DNA from: Nectonema munidae
Taxonomy: Eukaryota; Nematomorpha; Nectonematoida; Nectonematidae
Reading direction: 5' to 3'
DNA length: 64,000 nt
NCBI GenBank assembly: GCA_030549495.1
Contig: JAUIRK010000018.1
Coordinates: 19,837-83,836, forward strand
Every line of letters begins with the position of its first letter. Within the stretch, counting starts at the first letter, position 1. The notes below the pieces were generated by a model. It was not told the DNA's origin and did not search any database. It worked only from the letters and a program-made list of their open reading frames with translations. Of this stretch, positions 11,901-22,722 are shown one piece after another. The position numbers were made by a program, and so were the translations under genes.

Positions 11901-12275
11901 ACGATTATTGCACATATTTTAAAGGGAAACCCAATCAACATCTAAGAGAACTATTGCAAACTGCTTTAACACAATTGTTTAAATTATGAAGTTGTTTTGT
12001 CTTTACAATTTAAAATTGTTACACTTTTTTTTTCCTTATTTTATTCTAGCATGGGAAAATAGCTAGTTCAATTTTAAATTTAACATTTTTTTCGCAAATT
12101 AAATAGCATGAAGCTTTTTGAAATATAAAAATTTTTTGAAAGCGGTTTCATGCCACCTCGGCTATATATCGTACGCAAAAGCTTAATTGAAAAAATTCGC
12201 AATGACCCCTTTGAACAAGACTCGCCACGTCAATCAAATATGATGACACTTCTGAAGAACATATGCGCGTGTTAC

Positions 12276-12493
12276 CTGTTTTGTATGATTCTTTCCAAAA
12301 CTTTGGAAGTCGTTAATTTGTTGTGACTATTCACGATCTGAAAGATGTGCTTTTTGGGATAGGCAAAAGGATCTAGGTTGTTTTCATCATTCGGAACAAA
12401 TGTTTCACCGTGACACACAACGGAAATGTCAAAGTGCTTAACAAGATCTTCAGTGACGGTGTAAGGAGCTCCAATCAAAACTTCATTCACAAA
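12276..12493 (-). CDS. Pcyt2 exon, end of second catalytic domain
   Basis: This minus-strand exon has 72 codons plus two bases and lies between a good acceptor (ttttttgcttttaag at its start) and a GTAACA donor at 12275. The translation starts FVNEVLIGAPYTVTEDLVKH, contains CHGETFVPNDEN and DPFAYPKK, and ends KLTTSKVLERIIQNR. This matches the region of phosphoethanolamine cytidylyltransferase after its second nucleotidyltransferase motif (animal consensus VIGAPY, VCHG, LTT, RII.NR). The enzyme makes CDP-ethanolamine from CTP and phosphoethanolamine in the Kennedy pathway. The frame is intact and enters in phase 0. The C-terminal exon was not found downstream and the adjacent upstream exon was not found, so whether the whole gene is intact is open. 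Confidence 0.75.
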
Positions 12494-12947
12494 CTTAAAA
12501 GCAAAAAAATAAGCAGGTATGAACATTTTTTGTACATGTCAAAATCTTTCAAAAAATGTATCAAAAAATTTTATACAAGCTTAAATAACAAAATGTTAAG
12601 ATTAACCATTTCGAAGAGTATTTGTTTACTTTCCTTTATGAATGAATTTTCATTAAAATTAACAATTTACTACTGTGGAAATCGAAAATTATTATTAACC
12701 ATATAAAAATCCTTTGGTCAATTCAATTTATATATAGTAAAATTTGTTTATAACGAATTTATAGCAAAAAGTTTTTTTTCATTGAAATATATTGGATAAA
12801 ATCTAGTCGCATTCAAAAATTGAATTAGATAAAATTATCCAACCAAATTTTGAGGCCAATTTTATACAAATAAAAATATCATATGTGTAAATCGAAAAGG
12901 AAAAGCTCGTTAATTTACGTAATTTGCGAATTTTGGAAATTATTATT

Positions 12948-13162
12948 TTAAAAAGTTGAAATCATGCAAAAATAATCTTTGCCATAATTTTCTAACATCG
13001 CGCGTCTTATATTTTCCCAGAATTCAATTCCTACGGGAGTAAACATTGAAGAGAATTTCACAGGAAATATCTTTCCATCAATAGGTCGAACTGCGCTGAA
13101 AATAACAGTGTATTTTGATTGAACATCATCAATAAATGATTTAACGAGCCAAACATCTTTTC
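12948..13162 (-). CDS. Unidentified terminal exon
   Basis: The minus-strand frame begins after a consensus-like acceptor (cacgattctcag) at 13163 and runs for about 70 codons to a TAA at 12948. It reads GKDVWLVKSFIDDVQSKY, then FSAVRPIDGKIFPVKFSSMF, and ends YGKDYFCMISTF. The mix of charged and aromatic residues and the lack of stops look like real coding sequence, and the exon is richer in G+C than its flanks. I do not recognise the family. It lies between two Pcyt2 exons on the same strand yet ends in a stop, so it may be an alternative last exon, a nested gene or a displaced fragment. Confidence 0.45.
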
Positions 13163-13177
13163 CTGAGAATCGTGGGA

Positions 13178-13233
13178 CAGTGTGACGCCAATGGATCAGT
13201 GTGAGACCAATGGACAAGTGTGACGCAAATGTC
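13178..13233. repeat. 19-bp tandem repeat, three copies
   Basis: Three near-copies of cagtgtgacgccaatggat lie in a row just upstream (minus-strand sense) of the unidentified terminal exon, inside its presumed intron. Confidence 0.7.
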
Positions 13234-13730
13234 AGAAGAAATGACAACTGTCATGTTTAAATATAAAAAATTACTTTGAAAAAATGCCGTTGATTAGTCT
13301 TCAAAATTAAAATAATTAGTAAGGTACTTTTACTTGCTTAGACTCTATTTCTTCTTCTAATGATAATATATGGAATATTTTAAAGCTTTTTTCTTAGTTT
13401 TTTGTCATGATAGTTTTGTTTGCAGGTTGTATGACGCGCCATCCATACATACGCCACTTAAGCTGGTTTACAGGCAATTGCAAGCTACCCGGCAAATTAA
13501 ATATTATGTTTTAAAAAGTTAAATAATTATCACGAAAATAAAAATGGGCTAAATCTTGACTACTTTAAAAATAATTAAAGATTATTTAGATTTGATTTGC
13601 TCTCCCGGCAAATAGTGCATGTAAAGAGAAATTCGCAATTCTCACCAAAACCAAAGCTCTTGTTGGAATTTTAAAGTATCTAAGTCATAAACTATTATTT
13701 GTGACAAATGTGCCTCATAAAGTCCAAACG

Positions 13731-13863
13731 ATGTTACTACGTCTTAGTATTCTCTCTTTTCTGTGTATGCTAGGAGTTGCATTGAATGCCGCAAGAAATG
13801 GAAAAGATGGGACGAATAAAAGGGCTAAAGGATTGAGTCAAAGGTCACCATTAAAATCAGAAG
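13731..13863 (+). CDS. Candidate secreted basic peptide, exon 1
   Basis: ATG at 13731 opens 44 codons plus one base, ending at an AAG/GTGAAC donor (GT at 13864). The first 20 residues (MLLRLSILSFLCMLGVALNA) form a typical signal peptide: a basic n-region, a hydrophobic core and small residues before the likely cut. The rest is hydrophilic and basic (ARNGKDGTNKRAKG). If spliced to the phase-compatible exon at 15774, the product is 87 residues with a strongly Arg/Lys-rich tail. I do not recognise a family. The gene runs antisense to Pcyt2, whose exon at 15205-15262 would lie in its intron. Start choice, splice sites and the signal peptide are seen in sequence; expression is inferred. Confidence 0.45.
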
Positions 13864-14507
13864 GTGAACTATGAAGAACTTAAATATTTATTATTGCATA
13901 TAAATTTTACATAATTTAAAATTCATACAAAAAGAAAAGAAGATAATTTCTCCTGGAAAACAATTAAGTGAATGATTTCCAAAAATGAGCTATATAAAAT
14001 TTTTAACTTATGTTCTTCAAATAAGGTTTTATATTTGAAATCATGATGATTTTATCTTTTTAGAAATTTAAGTAAACCACCATTAAAATCATATTGTGTG
14101 AAAATCTCATTTTTTCATAAAACCGAGTTACATTAATTTAATGCATTATTTCTTACGCGCTTTATAAATCCTCCCTAAATTAAGAGAAGTTTCTTGTCAA
14201 TTCAAATAATCTCAAAATACTTCTAAAGCATGAGATATTTGGATCATATTTTTCCATTAATTTTTCATTTTTAGAACTAAAATCTACTTAAATGTATTTT
14301 ATTCTATAAATCAAGGAAATTCTAATTGAAAACTTTTCTTTTTAAGAAATTCTATCTCATTGAAAAACACCATATTAATCATTGATTTTTTAGGTATATC
14401 AAAAAGGTAGGATTATAAAGAGATTAACTTTTAGATTAACTGAAAATGAAATTTTTAAGCGACGATGTTATAATTAAACGACTTTCTAATTTTGCATTAG
14501 AAATTTG

Positions 14508-14578
14508 CTAAATATCTTCTTCATCTTCAATACGTGATAAATCTGAAACCGGATCCTTTAATTCTGATAGCAGTTGTT
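14508..14578 (-). CDS. Possible small terminal exon
   Basis: On the minus strand a strong acceptor (gagttttttttcctag-like tract ending at 14579) is followed by an open frame, EQLLSELKDPVSDLSR then IEDEEDI, and a stop at 14508-14510. It is acidic and has no recognised relative. Its entry phase (1) does not fit the Pcyt2 exon at 15205-15262, which exits in phase 2, so the two do not simply join. It could be chance. Confidence 0.22.
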
Positions 14579-15204
14579 CTAGGAAAAAAACTCAATAAAA
14601 TCCCCGCTTTATGATTTAAGCTCTTGTGTTAACAACGACTCAGGATTCCTAATCATTGAATAAAAAGGCAGATGTCAGGAAAGAATTTTGGATACAAATT
14701 TAAGTTCCAAAGGATGCGATAAAATTTCAAGCTAATCCAACCACCGATAGAGCTAAAAGGCCATCTCAAAAGAATAAGAGTGTGGTGATGGTAATTATTG
14801 TGATCATATATGATTGATTATGATGATTACAATCTGCTTGATTTTATGATAGGATGAGCAATATTATGTGTTTGATGATGATGTGGTAAACTTTGTGGTC
14901 AGCATAATATGGCTGATAGGATTGAGTATTCGTGAAATGGTGATAATTATGACGAATAGGATGATGATTTATGAATCAATTTAGAAAAAAAAATTGATAT
15001 TTTTTATTTAGATAAAAAGATTGAAAACTCGTTGATACGGTTGCGTTCACAGTACTAAGAAGTGGACTTTTATTAAAAGTTGAAGGCTTCTGTCTTAGAC
15101 GATTACTCAAACTTTGGATGGGAAAAAAGTACTTTTAGTTATGTATAGGATAAACTTTGGAGATTAATAATTCTATTAAAGTACAAAGCATAATAAAATG
15201 AAAC

Positions 15205-15262
15205 CTGTATCTGCCAGCATCTTTGACTAATCTATAAGTGTCTTTTCCATCACATGTGTCAT
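15205..15262 (-). CDS. Pcyt2 exon, end of first catalytic domain
   Basis: A 58-nt minus-strand exon flanked by a good acceptor (ttttctgctttttatag) and an AG/GTTTCA donor. Translated in the phase G|AT it reads DDTCDGKDTYRLVKDAGRYR. This matches the VDGRDTYEEVKQAGRYR segment that ends the first nucleotidyltransferase domain of phosphoethanolamine cytidylyltransferase. It lies about 2.7 kb upstream, in minus-strand sense, of the second-domain exon at 12276-12493, so the protein order is right. The exon between them, carrying the GAFDLFH..GH catalytic motif of the second domain, was not found in the interval. Confidence 0.65.
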
Positions 15263-15773
15263 CTATAAAAAGCAGAAAATTTTTTAATGAAAACTAAAAA
15301 TAATAATAAGATCGAATATTTGGTGTTGTTGTTAGCGCACAGATTACGTATCTCAGTATTTGCGTAATCTGCCAATCAAATAAACGTAATTTTTATTTGA
15401 GAGTGAGTGAGTATCACCTTTGCAAGAAAGTGAAGAATTTTTGTTATGCTTTTACGGCAGAAGCGATAAAAAGTGTAAATTCAGTAGACTACATAAAGGG
15501 CATCATTAGGCCGATCATCGCTCAAATGGGATGTAAAATTTAATCATTTATAAAAACCATATTTTTTAACTTCCATTTTTTCAAACAATTTTATCAATCT
15601 TGCGACTGACTACGATGTCAATCAAGCTAGTAAGCGCCTTTTACCCATCATTACCTGCATTTCGCCTGGGCGATCGTTAATTAGGAGTGTAGTATCAACG
15701 CGAAAAGGTTAACCACACAGCAGATAGAGGGCTTTCTTGCTCGAGCCTTGGTTTTGATTTCCCTGCTCCACAG

Positions 15774-15904
15774 AAATCACGAAAATTGACAGAACGAAGA
15801 AGAAATCGATCAGGAGGATGGGGAAGAAAGGATCCGGATTGAGGAAGAGAAAGAAGAGAACTCGTTATGAGGGGCCTCAGTCTCAAATAAAGTTGGTTAT
15901 TTAA
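15774..15904 (+). CDS. Candidate secreted basic peptide, last exon
   Basis: A pyrimidine-rich acceptor (ttttgatttccctgctccacag) ends at 15773. Joined in phase 1 to the donor at 13863, the frame reads EITKIDRTKKKSIRRMGKKG, then SGLRKRKKRTRYEGPQ, and stops at 15902. The phase match and signal peptide in exon 1 support one gene. The Arg/Lys runs look like prohormone-type cleavage sites or a basic tail. An AATAAA lies at 15886-15891, inside the end of this frame, which is unusual. The phase-0 frame of the same exon is also open and basic (KSRKLTERRRNRSGG). An extra exon could therefore change the frame. Confidence 0.35.
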
Positions 15905-16670
15905 ATGACAAGCCTTTAATTGTAATTTAAATTGGTTTCAATTCTTTAACTAAGAATTCAATTTGATTCCATTCTTTATCATTTATTATCCTGAGTTTTT
16001 TAATGCTGACTTTAAAAAATAAAAAACATTCTAACATTTGAAGCATACTGTTCCACGTTGTTCTAACACCAAGAAGCAGATTCAATTTGTTTTTCCATTA
16101 TTTTCTTCTGACTTTTTAAAAAGGGTAGTCATTTTTTGAATCTTTTAAACATTTTTTTATCATTCTCAGAATCATGATCATTATTTGTATTTCCTTTTTT
16201 TCTATCATCATTCTTTTTTTTCAATTGTTTATATTCCTGGATCATTCTACTATTTTTTTGCCAACACAACGATCAGAATCAAGATTCTCATGCATAACTA
16301 CACATTATAGTCAAATTAAATCCATGATTAAAACATTGCTAACGAATAGGGTTAATAAGTTTTCTAAATGTTAACATTACTGACCCTCCACCTGTTGTAC
16401 AAGCAACCATATCCTGTTTTAAAACAGAAAACATTTTTGAGTAATTTTTTGTTGAGTTTTATAAAAAGTCCTTGATTTTAAATTTTACATGTAAATTTTT
16501 GTAATTTTTTGTTCAAATTTTTTTATTTAGTAAAAACCGGAAAATTTTTCCGGGTGTCAACACTATCACTCACCCAAAAGATTCAAAAACACATCGACGA
16601 AGTCAATCTACAACCATTAAATTGGAAAATATTACAAGATCCCCAAGATCCCATTCAACAAGATGGAGAC
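15905..16670. other. Mostly featureless; one open stretch
   Basis: AT-rich. From an acceptor-like tttttttatttag at 16530 an open plus-strand frame runs to about 16697 (TGKFFRVSTLSLTQKIQKHI, then DEVNLQPLNWKILQDPQ). It is coding-like but unidentified. At 16671 it meets caggggcgcacatcctcaaa, which looks like one terminus of a hAT-type element; its partner was not found. Confidence 0.3.
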
Positions 16671-17186
16671 CAGGGGCGCACATCCTCAAAATTATAGGGG
16701 GGGCGAAATTTTTTCTTGCAATTTTCAAAATTAGTGGTCTGGAAATACCACGGGAGACCAAATATTCAAGCAATCCTTTAAAATAGAGTGTATTCAGCGC
16801 ATACCTAAAGTCCTAAATTTATAAGACTACTTTATATTTTTTTTTACAAAATTGGTGAATTTAAATACTATACTTCCAGCGAAAATATTTTAATTAAATT
16901 TGCATATCGAATATGGTGGGCAGAAAAAATGCTCCCAATTAAAAATTATTAATTAAAACTTTTTAAAAAAGATATGTCAAATAATTTTTGGACTTTGTGT
17001 GTATCAGATCACTTTCTAAATATAATTTATATTTTAACTGATTTTAAGAACACATTCCCATAAATCTGCACCTTTGCTATTGTTTTCAAGAACTTTATAA
17101 AGAAAAAAATACATTAAGAAATTTTAGAAATTTAGCCTTTCAAAACGGTACCAAATAAAAATAATTAAAAAAAATCCTGAAAATCA

Positions 17187-17270
17187 TAAATTAGGGGGCA
17201 TTTTTTCCTACTTGTTAATTGGGGACATTTTTTCTAGAGGCATTTTTTCCGGGGGCATTTTTACCTACAA
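17187..17270. repeat. Short G-rich minisatellite
   Basis: Four irregular copies of a ggggcattttttcc-type unit follow one another. They lie upstream of the piggyBac fragment and may belong to its flank. Confidence 0.45.
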
Positions 17271-17376
17271 CCATCAAATATTCACTAGTTAAAAATAATC
17301 CAAAAATGTTAGGGGGTGGAATAGGCTTTTCATTTGAAAAATGATGTAGTCTACCAGGCACATTACAGGAATTAAT

Positions 17377-17601
17377 GAAAGGATATCTGTACAGAGCAAT
17401 CAAATACCTCAAGAAGTAAGACTCATACTACAATCCTATGGTTTTGTAAAAGAACAAAGTGATTCTTCCTCAGAAAGTCCAAAAAGAAAGACTTGTTTTT
17501 CTTACAACTGTAAAAGTAGAATTTTCCAAACATGCGACAAGTGTCATCAAAATGTCTGCAACAAGCACGCAAAGAAAGTTTGCCTAAGCTGTTTTCCATA
17601 A
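17377..17601 (+). pseudogene. piggyBac transposase C-terminal fragment
   Basis: The frame reads QIPQEVRLILQSYGFVKEQ, then a Ser-rich linker (SDSSSESPKRK), then a Cys/His cluster: CFSYNC, CDKCHQNVCNKHAKK, VCLSCFP and stop. This spacing is the cysteine-rich domain that ends piggyBac-family transposases and binds the transposon ends. The catalytic core is not visible upstream, so this is a 3' remnant. Confidence 0.65.
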
Positions 17602-18384
17602 TTTTAATTCAAAAATTGAAAGTGTGCTTTATTGAAATAAAACTTTTAAATACACTTTTTGTTTTCATGTCGAAATAGATAAGTTTCACTATGTAAAAAG
17701 CACACGTATTTAAAAATAATATTTCAAACAATTTGTCCCAATTTTTCCAAAAAACTATGATAAACCATCTGAATGAAGTTTTCAGAATCCCTAAGCTGAA
17801 GTAAACAGTGGATATGGGACTCATTTAACGTTTCTTTATTAGTCAAGGGCCGCAGCGGCATTATTTAACCATGCGAGGGTTAAATATATCATTTTAAGAA
17901 AACGAAAACTTTTTTTATGAAAGTCTTATGAACAAAAGATTCTGCCATTTAGGATCTGTCATTAAGGTTTTTTGGGAAAATAATTATTTATTAATTATTC
18001 TTATTCATATTTTTCTCAAAGATTCAATGAAACAAGTTTTCAAATATTCCGATTGATTCAAGCTTCATCAATGTTTTTGGAGTCAAAATCAATTTTTCTC
18101 CCTCTTTTAACAATTTTCAATATTGATCCTAACGATGGTGCACTTGATAATGAACTCAAAATTTTAAAAGTTTTTAGGATCTCATTTTGATTTTCTTAAC
18201 TTTTTACAAGCAACTTCTGTTTTTATTAGCCTTTTATACTTTCAAAATTTGATCCAATTATTCGTAATTCTCTTGAAGATGTGTTCTTTACATTCTTTTC
18301 GATGAAAATGCCTTTTCTAACGTTTTTAGTTTGTATGCTGGTACATGTTTTCGATATCTGATAAAAATTGTTTAAATTTTTAGG
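17602..18384. other. No gene seen
   Basis: AT-rich sequence between two transposase remnants. It may contain decayed hAT sequence belonging to the motif at 18385, but I cannot show that. Confidence 0.35.
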
Positions 18385-18460
18385 TTGTAATACATTTGGT
18401 GTCGCGACAGCAGTATGTGAAAGAGTTTTTTTGAGTTTAAAAAGAATTTTTAATATCTAA
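18385..18460 (+). pseudogene. hAT dimerisation-motif remnant
   Basis: The frame FGVATAVCERVFLSLKRIFN carries the A..ERxFSxLKRI pattern of the C-terminal dimerisation region of hAT transposases. Only this short block is recognisable. Confidence 0.35.
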
Positions 18461-18555
18461 AAGAGCTTACATAAAAAAAAAGGCTTATATTATTTTAACA
18501 TTAATATATTAAATATATTATTTAATTGTTGTATTTTTTCAATTCCTTTGTAAAT

Positions 18556-18700
18556 ACTGTGTCTGAGTGGTTAAAACTTAGAACGCTAGACTCGATAATT
18601 TAATCGGTTGGGTTCGAATCTAGCACATGTCAATCTTTTTCTGGTTCGATACAAGTGGTGTACCAGAATTCGCTGAAAACATACGATGGTAAATTTACCT
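18556..18700 (+). repeat. tRNA-Ser-like SINE
   Basis: A-box-like tctgagtggttaa, an anticodon-arm-like ctagactcgataat and the B box ggttcgaatc follow the layout of tRNA-Ser(CGA), with a variable-arm-like insertion. A non-tRNA body follows. The anticodon stem is imperfect, so this is probably a SINE head and not a working tRNA gene. A run of 17 C lies just beyond, at 18745-18761. Confidence 0.5.
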
Positions 18701-18817
18701 TGTAAAAAAAGTGAACATTTTTTTTTTTGTTGTTTTGCTCCCCACCCCCCCCCCCCCCCCCACCTGTAATGAAGCTTCATCGACAGGACTTATATGCGAT
18801 TTAGGTGAGTTACAAGT

Positions 18818-19162
18818 CCAGTGCTCGCGCTACCTATATAATTTTGGGGCACGTGCCCCCCCCCCCGTTTTTTTCTTTACCCCCCCCCCCCCCCCCCCTA
18901 AAATTTTTGATTTTGCCCCATGCACTTTTTAAAGGAAAAATAAATAAGCAAAATTTGTACACAATAATCTTATATAAATGCTGGTGTATGAGTATGTATA
19001 ATATGAGATTTCTATAGGTTTTTATACAGAAGTACTTCATGCTTTTCAGCAAAGTAATATAGGATATAAAGTAATATAGGAAATAAATTTTTTGCAAATG
19101 TGTTTCTTTGCCCCATTGCAGCCCCCCCAACCCTTAAAATTTAGCTTTAGCGCGGGCACTGG
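18818..19162. mobile_element. hAT-type MITE with C-rich ends
   Basis: The left end ccagtgctcgcgcta and the right end tagcgcgggcactgg are inverted repeats with one mismatch. They are flanked by ttacaagt and ttacaact, a 7-of-8 match to an 8-bp target duplication, as hAT elements make. Long C runs follow the left end and a shorter run of C precedes the right end. The AT-rich core encodes nothing. Confidence 0.7.
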
Positions 19163-19615
19163 TTACAACTAAGATGATAACTATAGCTCCCTTAAATCTC
19201 TGCTTTCCTCAATTTTCCTAAATATCTGACCTATTTTCACATTTGCAATGTTTAGTCTAATCTTGGCAAATTTAATAGGAAGATGGTTCTCCTAGCAATG
19301 GAATTGTGTATCTGATTTAGACTAGTTACAACTAAGATGATAACTATAGCTCCCTTAAATTAGTTTTCATCCATTTTCCTAAATATCTGACCTATTTTCA
19401 CATCTGCTATGTTTACATAGTCCAATCTTGGCAAATTTAATAGGAAGATGGTTCTCCTAGCAATGGAATTGTGTATCTGATTTAGACTAGTTACAACTAA
19501 GATGATAACTATAGCTCCCTTAAATCAGTTTTCATCCATTTTCCTAAATATCTGACCTATTTTCACATTTGAAATGTTTACATAGTCCAATCTAGGCAGG
19601 CACTAAGATTCTCCT
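19163..19615. repeat. ~164-bp tandem repeat, 2.8 copies
   Basis: The unit starting ttacaactaagatgataact recurs at about 19163, 19326 and 19491 (periods 163 and 165). Later unit landmarks such as ctaaatatctgacctatttt recur too. Copies two and three are closer to each other than to copy one. The first unit begins exactly at the right flank of the hAT MITE. Confidence 0.85.
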
Positions 19616-21159
19616 AACGAATGAAATTGATTACAGCGTTTACCTAAGTTTCATCCATTAATTTAAAACGTGAAGTTTTTCTTATTTCATGCAGGCGAAA
19701 GAGAGTTTGAGAAAGAAAATCCCTTAAAGCTTCATCTTGTAAATGTCTACATCATCACGTTCGTAGCATTTATGATTTCACATATATGTTTGAAGAATAG
19801 AAAAAAATGAAAAGTTTTTTGTTGTAAAGTTTTAAACTAGTTTTAAAAGAATAAAATAGAATAATTTATGTTTTTTTGCAAAGCTTTGACAATAAATACA
19901 TTTTACAAATTTAGCAGTTATATATTATCATACATACAGTGCAGCACATAGCACAAATGATGCTAGCGTAATCTTAGTTTGGCCACCCCCTTAAAATTTC
20001 TAATGGACCATTTTGGTTTTGGCTATTTTGGTTTTGGACAACTCTGTTTATGGGGTATTCTTGTTTTGGACTGTTTTGGTTCGGCCATTTTAGTTTTGTA
20101 CTGTTTGGGATTCCCAAACCTGGGATCGCGACTCCACTTGGGGTCTCAAAGACCTTATAAATGATAATGATTTATAAGTGATTTGACTGATATAAATGAA
20201 TTAAGAGGATTCAGTAAGCTTTTCCCGAACATTGCCGCTTCCGTCCTAAGACGTTATATATAGGCCTAATTCTAAAAGACAAAGGATAGAATATACGTTA
20301 GGTCAAATTGCTTTTTTTAATGCCATGATTAACTGGGGCAGTCAATTGTACAGTAGATTGTTATGTACCCTCTTTTTATCTCACGTTTTTTATTTTTAAA
20401 TTGTGCCCCCTCCCCCTGCCTATTCAACTTTTTTTCTGGTTACACCATTGCTTCTATCTAATTTGCATTTAGAGTTAAATTAAAATAGTTTTCATCGTTA
20501 CAATTTTATATCAATGAATATTGTTAGACTCGCGGTAAGAATTTTTTTCAACAAAAGTCACTTCATCTTTATCACTATGTCTGTTACATTTTGTAACATT
20601 TGAAAATTTTAATTTAGCTATTCTGTTTAAAATCAAGAATACTCTATTTGCTTAATATTTGAGCAGAGATATTTTTTATAATGTTCGGTTGTTAAATTTT
20701 ATAAGTAACACTGTACATAATCAAATACCTTTTTTAAAGAAAATTTGTAGATTATTATAGTAAAAATATAATATCGAGACAAAACATTTCAGTTGTAAAA
20801 AATGTACTATTATTTTTATAAGACATTTTGTTTCATGGACAATTCGCCCCTTTATTTTCATAGGACATTTTGGACAATTTTAAAAAATTAAGAGATAAAA
20901 TGATTAATTTGAAATAATTTAATAGAGATAAAATAAACAAGAATATAAAATTTTTTAATAATTTTACACATATAATAAGCAAAGATGGATGAAACCAATA
21001 GCCTGTGAGACAATTTGTCCTTGGGGCGAAATGCCTATCGACCGTTAGTTTAAATAATTTTTTAATTATAAGGGCTAGCTACTTAAATGTTGGCTTTTGC
21101 TGCTTATAAAAACTTGAAAATATCAAATAAACTCTAATTCATATTAACATATTTGAAAA
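19616..21159. other. Repeat debris, no gene
   Basis: About 20000-20110 holds imperfect repeats of ttttggttttggac. Near 20109 the text aacctgggatcgcgactcc resembles a hAT terminus without a visible partner. Near 20408-20452 the reverse complement of ctggttacaccattg resembles another. The rest is AT-rich. Confidence 0.4.
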
Positions 21160-21162
21160 ATA

Positions 21163-22330
21163 GGATCATTTCTTAAAGAACATGGACTCAAGTGGGAGAA
21201 TGTTGGTGGCATATGTACTGATGGTGAACCGTCTATCCTAGGCTTTAGATCTGGGTTTCAACAGATGGTAAAGAATGTTTCTCCACAAGCAGTTGGAGTT
21301 TATTGCATTATACATCGTCAAGTATTAGCTTCAAAAACATTGCCAACAGATTTGATAACTGTTATGCAATGAGTTGTTAAAACAGTTAACTTCATAAAGT
21401 CAAATGCATTGAACAATCGCTTGTTCGCTAAACTGTGACAAGAAATGGATTCCAAGCATGAAGTTCTTCTATTGCACACCGAGGTAAGGTTGTTGTCAAA
21501 AAGCAAAGTATTGCAGAGATTTTTGAGTAGAATGCTGAGTTGAGAGAATTCCTATCTCATCAAGGAAGAACAGAACTTTCAAATTTCCTTGGTAACGTGA
21601 ATAATTTGGCAACAACTACATACTTGGTAGATTTCTTCCCAATTCTGAATTCCCTTAATCTTTCACTTCAGGGAGAAAATTCCAACATACTTGATTTTGC
21701 AGAATAACTAAATACCTTCCTAATGAAGCTTGCTTTTTGGCTGTCAAGAATAAAAAAGAGAAATTTTGACGTTGCCACGTTAAATGCATTTGTTGAAGAA
21801 AATGAGACTGATGTTCCATTCAACCACAGTTTTCAGTTTTCTGATCCCACACTTGGAGACTTTAAAAGAAGAGTTTAGTCGTTATTTTCTAGAAAGCCTC
21901 AGTTATCCCATAGCTTACTTAGAAAACCATTTCCTGCAAAAATCAAAGATGTTCCTGAAAGATATCAAGATGAATTCATTGATCTTATCACATCTGACTG
22001 TGCAAACACTGACTTTGAAATCAATTTTGGATCAAGCAATTACTTCGATATCCAAATATGCCTGAAGGTAGGCCGATAATTCTCATGCTTTTTCCTTGGA
22101 CATATATCAGTGTGAAGTGACCTTTTCATCTTTACTACTTATAAAATCGAAGCTAAGAAGTAAACTCCATGCTGAGGATGACCTACGTTGTGCTGCATCC
22201 AAAACAACACCACGGAGTTGGCGAAAAAAAGCGGCACCAACCATCACACCCTCGCAGTACGGACTATGGCTTTTTACTCCACCTTCGAACTTTAAAGGTA
22301 TTTTTCGCTTAATAAAAAATATGTAAGCCC
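21163..22330 (+). pseudogene. hAT transposase fossil (ZBED5/SCAND3-like)
   Basis: Recognisable blocks run in order. GICTDGEPSILGFRSGF (first catalytic acidic region) is followed by YCIIHRQVLASKTLP (the conserved HCxxHR-type block), LLLHTEVRLLSKSKVLQRF, NFGSSNYFDI, and near the end VTFSSLLLIKSKLRSKL, the C-terminal SSLxxIKSKxRxxL dimerisation region. Several stops and frameshifts separate them. These proteins resemble vertebrate ZBED5 and SCAND3, which are domesticated from the same hAT group. No intact TIR pair was seen. Confidence 0.75.
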
Positions 22331-22722
22331 ATATGAAAACCATATGAACTTTTCAGCGTAACGATATATAACTCATTATGACTTGAAAAAATTTTTATAG
22401 GCCCATAATTTTTTTATCCACACTCATCCCGGGGTCCTGTCTATAATTCTAAAATAGGGCACATTTTTTTTGTAGTTTTTTGAAATATTTTTGACTTAAG
22501 ATAAAATTTCATTCATTTCTAATCGTATGATTCATAAGAAAAAAAAATTAGAAAGCAAATTTTATAAAATCACAAAAAAAAATTTCAAAAATAATTAACG
22601 CTATCTAAACAAAATTTGATTTGACAGAGTACTTACATATTATATATATACATTTATACATATGTATACATGTACAGCATAAATTGATATAGCAAATAAA
22701 AAAATTGAAAAATTATAAGACA
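22331..22722. other. No gene seen
   Basis: AT-rich spacer between the hAT fossil and the piggyBac fragment. Confidence 0.4.

Noticed and set aside
18556-18630. Functional tRNA-Ser gene
   Set aside because: Box A and B are good but the anticodon arm is imperfect and it is followed by SINE-like sequence.
18834-19130. Pro-rich and Gly-rich frames
   Set aside because: Caused by the poly-C runs of the hAT MITE.
20820-21050. Inverted repeat around tcgcccc motifs
   Set aside because: The match is only about ten bases and does not extend.
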